Source of the DNA: Bacteroidota bacterium
GTDB taxonomy: Bacteria; Bacteroidota; Bacteroidia; J057
Length of the DNA stretch: 5,950 bases
Direction: 5' to 3'
Assembly: GCA_963169475.1 (NCBI GenBank)
Contig: CAUJFT010000172.1
Location: 1 to 5,950 of the forward strand
Shown here in pieces: positions 1-5,314 of the stretch. Numbering within the stretch: the stretch's first letter is position 1; every line of letters starts with the position of its first letter. The notes beneath the pieces were generated by a model. The model searched no databases. It was given only the letters and a program-made list of their open reading frames with translations, and was not told the origin of the DNA. The translations under genes and the position numbers were made by a program.

Positions 1-629
1 TCGTCAGGATTGATACCTGATAAACGACAATAATTAACCAAGGCAAAGAAAATATCTCCCATTTCCGCCGTCTTTTTTGAGACCTCATGTACTGATAATT
101 CGGTAAACTCTCCGACTTCTTCCATGAGTTTTTCCCAAGCCCCGTCTTTATCTTCCCAATCAAATCCTACCCCTGCTGCTTTTTCCTGCATTCGGAAAGC
201 TTTGACGAGTGAAGGCATTCCGTCAGGAACACCTGCCAATACAGATTTCTTTTTTTTACCTTCATTTTGTTTTATTTTTTCCCAATTTTTGAGTACTTCG
301 GTAGCATTATCAACAGAGACCTCTCCATAAATATGTGGATGTCTCCGAATCATTTTATCGGTCAGCGTATCTACGACTTCCTTAAGGGTAAACTGATTTT
401 GCTCTTCTGCAATTCGCGAGTAAAAGATGATATGCAGTAATAAATCTCCAAGCTCTGTTTTTATTTCCTGAAAGTCTTTCTTAATGATAGCATCGGCAAG
501 TTCGTAGGTCTCTTCAAGGGTGAGATGCCGAAGGCTTTCTATCGTTTGTTCTCTATCCCATGGGCATTTTATCCTTAATTCGTGAACGATTTCAATAATT
601 TTTTCTAAGGACTTTAAGGTATCTGTCAT
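1..629 (-). CDS. mazG: Nucleoside triphosphate pyrophosphohydrolase MazG (3' end off the window)
   Basis: MazG hydrolyses (d)NTPs to the monophosphate and pyrophosphate in the cytoplasm and is regarded as a house-cleaning enzyme for non-canonical nucleotides. The frame is open to the left edge, giving 209 residues of a family usually about 260 long, so roughly 50 C-terminal residues are missing. Both tandem MazG domains are visible. The first has CPWD at 22-25, the EExxE metal-binding motif at 39-43 and ExxD at 59-62. It is followed by RRHPHIYG (95-102) and NWEKIK (115-120), both typical of the family. The second has GVGFDW (153-158), EExxE at 170-174 and ExxD at 189-192. The ATG at 629 fits the usual MazG N-terminus and overlaps the stop of the upstream acyltransferase gene (ATGA), which suggests translational coupling. 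I see no Shine-Dalgarno sequence. The family call is secure. Confidence 0.95.
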   Translation of the reverse strand, partial: MTDTLKSLEKIIEIVHELRIKCPWDREQTIESLRHLTLEETYELADAIIKKDFQEIKTELGDLLLHIIFYSRIAEEQNQFTLKEVVDTLTDKMIRRHPHIYGEVSVDNATEVLKNWEKIKQNEGKKKKSVLAGVPDGMPSLVKAFRMQEKAAGVGFDWEDKDGAWEKLMEEVGEFTELSVHEVSKKTAEMGDIFFALVNYCRLSGINPD

Positions 630-1396
630 TTTTTATTTGTTTTATTAATCTTGGTATGCGCCTCCATCCATTCTTTCATAGTACTTACAATTTGGTTATG
701 AAACATAGTAATTAATTCATCATCAGGATTCTCACCTTCAAAGACGGGAGGATAAATAGGTTCGTGAATATAGTGTACTAATTTTACCGGACGCGGCAAG
801 ATTGTATTTCCCAAACCCTCTGCAAAGGCAACAGGGAATTTAAAATACTTGTATGCCAGATTGGTAATAGGACTTGCCTTTATATTATAAACATTGTCTG
901 CGCCGGGGCAAGCTGCTAAAATTATGGGGCTTTGTGTTTTAATGGCAAGTCGTGCAAATCCTTTACGGTCTTCCCATTTTATGGTAAACTTTTCATCAGA
1001 AGAACGAATTGCCTCCTTAGTACCTCCGGGTGCAAGCATGAGTAATTCCTCTTTTTCCAGAACGGACTGTGCATTTTCGGGGTTTGCTTCATAAATTCCC
1101 AATCTTGAAACCCAATCTGCGGTAATGGCATTTTTGTAAAAATTGCGGTCGGCAAGCCCACGCGGAAGCCTCCCAATTTTGTCAAAGATGGAGTATCCCA
1201 ACAAGAGTATATCATAGGTGGCAAAACTATGATTCACTAAAATCATTGCTTTGCCTTTTTTAGGAATTTTCAAAATACCATCTACACGGTAATGATGATA
1301 AAATTTCATAAACTCTGCGAACGGAATAATTTTTTTCAACATCTCCCAATCGGTTTGTCCATGATATTTTTGCTGAAATAAGCCTTTTTTATCCAT
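626..1396 (-). CDS. Lysophospholipid/MGAT-like acyltransferase (PlsC superfamily)
   Basis: This 256-residue protein belongs to the PlsC/LPLAT acyltransferase superfamily, which moves a fatty acyl group onto a glycerolipid-type acceptor at the membrane. The sequence shows NHSFATYD at 55-62 (the catalytic His-Asp block), LAPGGTKEA at 121-129 (in place of the usual acceptor-binding EGT block), RKGFARLA at 144-151, PGADNVY at 164-170 and LPRPVKLV at 200-207. The GG-x-x-EA, RKGF and G-x-x-N-x-Y series is more like the MGAT/DGAT2/TMEM68 branch than classical PlsC. The His-Asp spacing is H-x5-D (His56, Asp62), one residue longer than the classical HX4D. I see no clear signal peptide; the hydrophobic stretch at 49-69 is part of the fold. 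It lies 45 bp after the DUF2400 gene with no obvious promoter between, and overlaps mazG by four bases, so all three genes are probably one transcript. The acyl acceptor cannot be told from sequence. Confidence 0.85.
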   Translation of the reverse strand: MDKKGLFQQKYHGQTDWEMLKKIIPFAEFMKFYHHYRVDGILKIPKKGKAMILVNHSFATYDILLLGYSIFDKIGRLPRGLADRNFYKNAITADWVSRLGIYEANPENAQSVLEKEELLMLAPGGTKEAIRSSDEKFTIKWEDRKGFARLAIKTQSPIILAACPGADNVYNIKASPITNLAYKYFKFPVAFAEGLGNTILPRPVKLVHYIHEPIYPPVFEGENPDDELITMFHNQIVSTMKEWMEAHTKINKTNKK

Positions 1397-1441
1397 AAAA
1401 ATCTAAATAGATATGCAATTAGCAAAAAAACAACCAAATCC

Positions 1442-2215
1442 TCATAATTTATCATAAATCCCCAGCCCAAAAAGTGCGAAGTCATACTTCACGGGGTCTT
1501 CCGGACAAAAGTCTCGAAGCCTTTGCGTAAGTGCTGCCGCTGATTTCCAATTATCCTGAGAAGATTGGAGCAACCCAAGTTTGCGGGCTACATTCCCCGT
1601 GTGTACGTCTAAGGGACAAATAAGGTTTGCCGGCGAAAATTTTTTCCATATTCCAAAATCTACCCCCCTACTATCTTTTCTGACCATCCACCGCAAAAAC
1701 ATATTGAATCGCTTAGCACTTGCTCCCTTTTCGGGATTGGCAAGATGTTTAATCGTTCGTTTTGGAAAATCGGAGCCGCCGGATAATATATTTCTTGCCT
1801 TGATAAGTCCGCTGTAAATAGGGGTTTCGGGATTATCCGAATAAAAAATATATTCAAGCCCTCCAAAATCTTGATAAACCCGCTGAATCGAAAGAATCAT
1901 TGCTTTTACATCTGTTTCCTGAAAAGTACGATAGACGTAGCCATTCCAGCGTTCTAACTCTTTCGCTGTTACGTTCGATACAAAATCATATGGGGCGTAA
2001 TCCATCGTTGCCATCATTTTTTTTGCTCCGTTTAGGATTAGGCTTCGCCTGCCCCATGCAATCATTGCTGCCAGAAACCCTGCTATTTCTATATCTTCTT
2101 TTCGGGTAAAAAGATGAGGGATACTAATAGGGTCTTCCTCGATAAATGCAGGAGTATTATATTGATTATACTTTGCTTCTAATAATTCAAAGAGTACTGC
2201 GTCTCGATGCTCCAT
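1442..2215 (-). CDS. TIGR02757 / DUF2400 family protein
   Basis: This 257-residue protein matches the TIGR02757 (DUF2400, PF09674) family, found in Bacteroidota, spirochaetes and other groups. No function is established to my knowledge. Family hallmarks visible are DPI at 28-30, the block D41-x-E43 to AWGRR (53-57), the basic block KRFNMFLRWMVRKD (168-181) with GIW (188-190), CPLDVHTGNVARKLGLL (200-216) and DPVKYDFALFGLG (240-252). The LDVHTGNVARKLG segment and the closing D-P-V-K-Y-D helix recall the helix-hairpin-helix DNA glycosylase fold, so DNA or nucleotide binding is an inference, not a demonstrated activity. The length is full for the family. The ATG at 2215 is preferred; another ATG eight bases upstream is out of frame and stops quickly. 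It is the first gene of the leftward cluster and faces the ligase-like gene across a divergent promoter region. Confidence 0.9.
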   Translation of the reverse strand: MEHRDAVLFELLEAKYNQYNTPAFIEEDPISIPHLFTRKEDIEIAGFLAAMIAWGRRSLILNGAKKMMATMDYAPYDFVSNVTAKELERWNGYVYRTFQETDVKAMILSIQRVYQDFGGLEYIFYSDNPETPIYSGLIKARNILSGGSDFPKRTIKHLANPEKGASAKRFNMFLRWMVRKDSRGVDFGIWKKFSPANLICPLDVHTGNVARKLGLLQSSQDNWKSAAALTQRLRDFCPEDPVKYDFALFGLGIYDKL

Positions 2216-2228
2216 AAACTCATTTTTG

Positions 2229-2247
2229 AATTTTGTTACACAAAATT
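2229..2247. promoter_or_regulatory. Perfect 8-3-8 palindrome, candidate operator
   Basis: AATTTTGT, TAC, ACAAAATT: both eight-base arms match perfectly around a three-base centre. It covers most of the leftward -7 box and the inferred transcript start, the position expected for a repressor site. TGT-N3-ACA symmetry is common in operators of dimeric helix-turn-helix regulators, but no regulator gene is in the window. Chance occurrence in AT-rich DNA is the main alternative. Confidence 0.35.
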
Positions 2248-2248
2248 A
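2241..2248 (-). promoter_or_regulatory. -7 box (TAATTTTG) for the DUF2400-acyltransferase-mazG cluster
   Basis: Read on the minus strand this is TAATTTTG, an exact match to the Bacteroidota -7 consensus TAnnTTTG. It lies 25 bases before the ATG at 2215, giving an inferred transcript start near 2235 and a leader of about 20 bases. No TTG lies 19-21 bases upstream. The box overlaps the right arm of the palindrome at 2229-2247. Confidence 0.45.
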
Positions 2249-2280
2249 CAGATTTTTCAGATAACCTCTTGCTTTCTTTA

Positions 2281-2288
2281 TACTTTTG
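2281..2288 (+). promoter_or_regulatory. -7 box (TACTTTTG) for the ligase-like gene
   Basis: TACTTTTG is an exact match to the Bacteroidota -7 consensus TAnnTTTG on the plus strand. It lies 41 bases before the proposed TTG start at 2330, giving an inferred leader of about 35 bases. No TTG is found at the ideal -33 spacing; the nearest one (2269-2271) is much too close to serve. Confidence 0.45.
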
Positions 2289-2329
2289 CACGATAATCTA
2301 TACATCATAAACTTACTTATAAATACAGA

Positions 2330-3637
2330 TTGAAAGCACAAGCACTAAAAGAATATATCCTCCCAGCCGGGCAAACTTTTGAAGGAGTTTTATTTACGGG
2401 TTACCTCCTCATGGCAAGCGGGCTAAGCCTCTCACGGGCGATGATGAGTATAGGCATTGGCTTAGTAATAGCGGCTTCTATCCTACACTATATTTCAAGC
2501 AAATCCCAAAAAATAATCTACCCTAGTTATTTTGGTTGGCTCGTAATCGGTGTATTTGTACTTGCATTTATATCGGGTATATATTCAGAGGATACTCAAA
2601 GATGGGCAGAGTTAATCCGGATTAAACTTCCCCTTCTACTTTTTCCGATTCTAATCGCTCAATTTCAACAACTAAAAACGTCCAGAGTTGGTATAGTTGT
2701 GCTTGTTTTTGCCTTAGCATTATGCTTGGTAGTACTCCTCTCATTTGGGAAATATTTTGTGGTCTCGGAAACCCCCTTCGCGCTTATGGCAACCCATATA
2801 AAAAATACCGGAACCGTTGAAATCATCACAAAAGTACATCATATTTACTTCGGACTATTTCTGGCATTTAGTGCGATTGGGTGTCTCTCTTTGTACATGG
2901 AAAAAGAACGAAAAGAGACCTTCAAATATGAGCGGATATGTTTTCTTGTTTTGTGTACTTTGAATACGATAAGTGTTCATTTACTTACTTCTCGAACCGG
3001 GTTCATTACACTCTATGCCGGTTTTTTGTTTTTTATTATTCACTACCTTTTGACCAAACGCCAATATCTTACGGGACTTATTTTTGCAGCACTCCTCGCA
3101 CTAAGCCCCCTTACCGCATATCAGCTACTTCCCTCCTTTAAAGAAAGGATTGACTTCACGATATGGGAATCTAAGGAATACCTTGTGTATCATAAACTTT
3201 GGGATTCTTCTATGATGAAGCGATACTTTACGTGGGAAATCACTTGGGACATTTTTAAAGCACACCCAATGACGGGAATTGGGATTGGGGATATACGCAA
3301 AGCGTTATTAACAGAAGGAGAAAAACGCCTTAAAAACATCAATAGGGCGGAGGATATGAACGAAGAACAATTATTAGAAAGCCCTCATTGTCAATATCTT
3401 GAAAACATGGCAACACAAGGAATCTTGGGGTTACTTTGCTTAGTTGCGGTCATAGCTTACCCCTTTTTAAAGAAAGGAAAACCTATATGGGTATATTGTT
3501 TTATATTTGTGATAGCACTAAGCCTATTGACGGAGTCATTATTGGAACGTCAATGGGGAATTACCTTTTTTGTATTAGTCACTTCTATTGGGGGGTTATT
3601 TTCCGATAAAAGTGCAAGTACCAACCCTTCAAGCTAA
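2330..3637 (+). CDS. O-antigen ligase / polymerase (Wzy_C, WaaL-like) membrane protein
   Basis: This 435-residue polytopic inner-membrane protein belongs to the O-antigen ligase/Wzy family (PF04932). Members transfer or polymerise glycans carried on undecaprenyl pyrophosphate on the periplasmic face. About eleven or twelve hydrophobic segments can be seen, roughly at 20-54 (two), 68-84, 99-111, 119-140, 170-190, 203-218, 221-241, 246-264, 364-380, 385-403 and 408-424. A large, probably periplasmic loop lies at about 265-363. Family landmarks are SRTG (221-224), Arg298 followed by W302, AHPMTGIGIGD (311-321), and His353, which fits a WaaL-type H-x-x9-G-x-x-G pattern with Gly364 and Gly367. Arg222 or Arg298 and His353 are candidate functional residues by analogy. 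The TTG start is uncertain: there is no clear ribosome binding site, an in-frame stop lies at 2294-2296, and the first in-frame ATG (2411, residue 28) would cut the first membrane segment. Ligase, polymerase and protein O-glycosylation roles cannot be told apart from sequence. Confidence 0.85.
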   Translation: MKAQALKEYILPAGQTFEGVLFTGYLLMASGLSLSRAMMSIGIGLVIAASILHYISSKSQKIIYPSYFGWLVIGVFVLAFISGIYSEDTQRWAELIRIKLPLLLFPILIAQFQQLKTSRVGIVVLVFALALCLVVLLSFGKYFVVSETPFALMATHIKNTGTVEIITKVHHIYFGLFLAFSAIGCLSLYMEKERKETFKYERICFLVLCTLNTISVHLLTSRTGFITLYAGFLFFIIHYLLTKRQYLTGLIFAALLALSPLTAYQLLPSFKERIDFTIWESKEYLVYHKLWDSSMMKRYFTWEITWDIFKAHPMTGIGIGDIRKALLTEGEKRLKNINRAEDMNEEQLLESPHCQYLENMATQGILGLLCLVAVIAYPFLKKGKPIWVYCFIFVIALSLLTESLLERQWGITFFVLVTSIGGLFSDKSASTNPSS

Positions 3638-4572
3638 ACTCTATCCCTGATTTTATAGGAATTTCGGGAAGGAGAATTTCTCCCAATAATCTCACCCAGA
3701 AGTCCAGTACAGAAAAAGATTATCCCAATAATGAGACTCACCGTACCAAAAATCATTGCCGGCATTCTTTCTTTGAGCCATATATTCAAGAATGTTCGGA
3801 TAATAAACAAATAAAGCAGCATTGAACCCCCAACTAAGGAAAAAAACACGCCCCATGTTCCGAAAAAGTGCATGGGTTTTTTGAAATACTTTTGGGTTAC
3901 GACCAAAGACATTAAATCGAGTAGCCCGTTGATAAAACGATTTAACCCAAATTTAGATATTCCATATTTCCTTGCTCTATGTACTACAACCTTCTCTGTT
4001 ATCTTATCAAACCCCGCCCATTTAGCAAGAACAGGAATCCAGCGGTGCATCTCTCCATAGACCTCTATATTTTTTACAACCTCTTTATTATATGCTTTTA
4101 GTCCGCAGTTAAAATCATGGAGATTATTAATACCCGATACTTTTCTTGCAATAAAATTATAGAGCTTAGAAGGTAGATTTTTCATAATTACTGAATCATG
4201 CCTCACCTTCTTGTATCCGGAAACCATCTCATAACCATCTTCTGCCACCATCTTATAAAGTGCCGGAATCTCATCGGGGCTATCCTGCATATCAGCGTCC
4301 ATTGTAATTACTACGTCTCCTTCTGCCAGCTCAAACCCCACTTGTAACGCCCCTGATTTTCCATAGTTTGTACGAAATCTCACTCCTTTAAGGTAGGTAT
4401 ATTGGGCTTTTAATTGGCGAATTACCTCCCATGAATTATCTTTGCTCCCATCATCTATCATAATTACCTCCGCGGAGAACTGATATTCATTGAGTATCTT
4501 GTCAATCCACGCCATCAATTCGGGGAGTGATTCCTCTTCATTAAAAAGAGGTATGACAATTGAAATTTGCAT
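3634..4572 (-). CDS. Polyprenol-phosphate glycosyltransferase, GT2 family (DPM1/GtrB/ArnC-like)
   Basis: This 312-residue family 2 glycosyltransferase has a cytoplasmic GT-A domain followed by two membrane helices (about 238-259 and 273-295), the layout of bacterial dolichol-phosphate-mannose-synthase-like enzymes. These load a sugar from a nucleotide donor onto undecaprenyl phosphate. Visible motifs are IPLFNEEESL (7-16), the nucleotide-binding DDG (40-42), the metal-binding DAD (92-94) followed by QDSPDEIP (96-103), NCGLKAYN (155-162), HRW (176-178) and RKYGISKFG (201-209). The end GEIIGRNS (293-300) is also typical. The ATG at 4572 gives the standard N-terminus, where the first beta strand begins at once. 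The gene has its own probable promoter behind a terminator, so it is likely transcribed separately from the PUR gene. It converges on the ligase-like gene with overlapping stop codons. The donor sugar cannot be predicted. Confidence 0.92.
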   Translation of the reverse strand: MQISIVIPLFNEEESLPELMAWIDKILNEYQFSAEVIMIDDGSKDNSWEVIRQLKAQYTYLKGVRFRTNYGKSGALQVGFELAEGDVVITMDADMQDSPDEIPALYKMVAEDGYEMVSGYKKVRHDSVIMKNLPSKLYNFIARKVSGINNLHDFNCGLKAYNKEVVKNIEVYGEMHRWIPVLAKWAGFDKITEKVVVHRARKYGISKFGLNRFINGLLDLMSLVVTQKYFKKPMHFFGTWGVFFSLVGGSMLLYLFIIRTFLNIWLKERMPAMIFGTVSLIIGIIFFCTGLLGEIIGRNSPSRNSYKIRDRV

Positions 4573-4614
4573 TTTATATTTGAATAATAAGGTTCGGAAA
4601 ATTAATTATATCCA

Positions 4615-4647
4615 CAAAGTTAAGCAAAAAGCGGCTATATTTAGCAA
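4615..4647 (-). promoter_or_regulatory. Probable promoter of the glycosyltransferase gene
   Basis: On the minus strand a TAACTTTG box (4622-4615) matches the TAnnTTTG consensus exactly, with TTG at 4647-4645 as a possible -33 element. The spacing is 22 bases, slightly longer than the usual 19. The inferred leader is about 35 bases. Its place just downstream of a strong terminator supports independent transcription. Confidence 0.55.
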
Positions 4648-4648
4648 T

Positions 4649-4680
4649 AAAAAAACTCTCTTCTGAAAGAGAGTTTTTTT
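4649..4680 (-). terminator. Intrinsic terminator after the PUR-family gene
   Basis: A perfect inverted repeat with 14-base arms (4649-4662 and 4667-4680) surrounds a four-base loop. The core is ACTCTCTT paired with AAGAGAGT, flanked by seven A on one side and seven T on the other. The hairpin therefore has a U-tract in either direction. It starts 19 bases past the PUR stop codon, so that gene is the one it ends. No plus-strand gene lies close enough to need it. Confidence 0.92.
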
Positions 4681-4699
4681 AGACAAAATCCGGCAAGTG

Positions 4700-5047
4700 T
4701 TAATCGTCAAAGGTAGTAGAGAGATTATCAGAAACCTCGTCTCCGGAGTTTTCCCCCTCGTCGTACTCCTTAAACTCTCTTCTTCTATCAAACTCGTCAT
4801 AATCATAATCCGGTAGCAAATCGGTCTTGACATAATCAATAACCTCTTGGAGTGTAGCAGAAAACTTATTAAAATCTTCTTTGTAGAGAAAAATTTTATG
4901 CTTGTCGTATCTACCGTCCATTCTTTTTTTGCTTTCCGTTATCGTAATATAATAGTCCTCATACCTTGTAGAATGGACATCAAAAAAATAGGTTCTCTTT
5001 CCAGCCCTGATTTTAGTTGAAAAAACTTCTTCTCTGTTATTTTTCAT
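4700..5047 (-). CDS. PUR family DNA/RNA-binding protein (DUF3276)
   Basis: This small protein (115 residues from the ATG at 5047) is a bacterial PUR-alpha-like single-domain protein (DUF3276, PF11680), typical of Bacteroidota. The family binds single-stranded DNA or RNA, and relatives in Borrelia act as gene regulators. The core is visible as IRAGKRTYFFDV (13-24), YYITITESKKR (32-42) and KHKIFLYKEDFNKF (49-62), followed by a helix to about residue 75. After that comes a low-complexity tail (76-115) with 16 Asp or Glu in 40 residues and a short RRR patch at 88-90. I chose the ATG at 5047 because the frame upstream to TTG 5107 runs through the gene's own promoter; AGAAAGG lies just before this ATG as a possible ribosome binding site. 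A strong terminator follows, so it is probably monocistronic. The cellular role in this organism is unknown. Confidence 0.92.
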   Translation of the reverse strand: MKNNREEVFSTKIRAGKRTYFFDVHSTRYEDYYITITESKKRMDGRYDKHKIFLYKEDFNKFSATLQEVIDYVKTDLLPDYDYDEFDRRREFKEYDEGENSGDEVSDNLSTTFDD

Positions 5048-5077
5048 ACCTTTCTTACTTATCTTCTTTACACACCG

Positions 5078-5107
5078 CAAAGATAGGAAAGCTACTGCAA
5101 AAAACAA
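5078..5107 (-). promoter_or_regulatory. Bacteroidota-type promoter of the PUR gene
   Basis: On the minus strand TTG (5107-5105), 19 bases, then TATCTTTG (5085-5078) fits the TTG-N19-TAnnTTTG consensus in sequence and spacing. It is the best promoter in the window. Transcription should start near 5071, leaving a leader of about 25 bases before the ATG at 5047. Confidence 0.8.
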
Positions 5108-5314
5108 TAATATTTATTAGTTAATTTTTAGATGTCCTCCGATTTATATAATAAACAATTAATAATCAATTATTTAAAAACTATACTTGTTTTATTTCCG
5201 GGATATTTTGAACTTAGTCAAGTATGTGATTGCTTTATTCTAAGGTACATAATTAATGGAAATAAGCAATTTTTTCTGAAAGCATAGTGATTTAGTCTTT
5301 GGGTTGTCTTTTTG
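5108..5314. other. AT-rich intergenic region, no assured gene
   Basis: These 207 bases separate the PUR promoter from the stop codon of the right-edge gene. I see no RNA gene and no convincing terminator for that gene. Two weak signals exist. One is a plus-strand frame of 51 codons, ATG 5132 to TAG 5287, with no ribosome binding site or promoter that I can support. The other is a nested inverted repeat: TTATTTCC at 5192-5199 with GGAAATAA at 5258-5265, and inside it CTTAG at 5213-5217 with CTAAG at 5240-5244, with 13 bases between the arms on each side. Either could be chance in such AT-rich DNA. Confidence 0.4.

Larger units (their letters stand above)
2216..2329. promoter_or_regulatory. Divergent promoter region between DUF2400 and ligase-like genes
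   Basis: This 114-bp AT-rich gap drives transcription both ways. It holds one exact TAnnTTTG box in each orientation, listed separately, and one perfect palindrome. The expected -33 zones of the two promoters fall close together at about 2255-2275. Neither has a clear TTG at the ideal spacing, so both promoters may be weak or regulated. Confidence 0.6.

Noticed and set aside
124..330. Plus-strand frame of 68 codons at the left edge
   Set aside because: It is antisense to the well-supported mazG coding sequence and resembles no known family.
979..1224. Second minus-strand frame inside the acyltransferase gene
   Set aside because: It is a shifted frame of the same strand; the acyltransferase frame carries all the family motifs without a break, so there is no sign of a frameshift.
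1581..2109. Plus-strand frames antisense to the DUF2400 gene
   Set aside because: They are shadows of a full-length conserved gene and have no promoter or recognisable domain.
2206..2223. Alternative ATG eight bases upstream of the DUF2400 start
   Set aside because: It is out of frame with the conserved protein and reaches a stop after about 14 codons.
2938..3141. Overlapping plus-strand frame inside the ligase-like gene
   Set aside because: Its Phe/Tyr-rich translation is what a shifted reading of membrane-segment codons gives.
4606..4839. Minus-strand frame running from the PUR gene through the terminator
   Set aside because: It reads through the strong hairpin and is out of frame with the conserved PUR protein.
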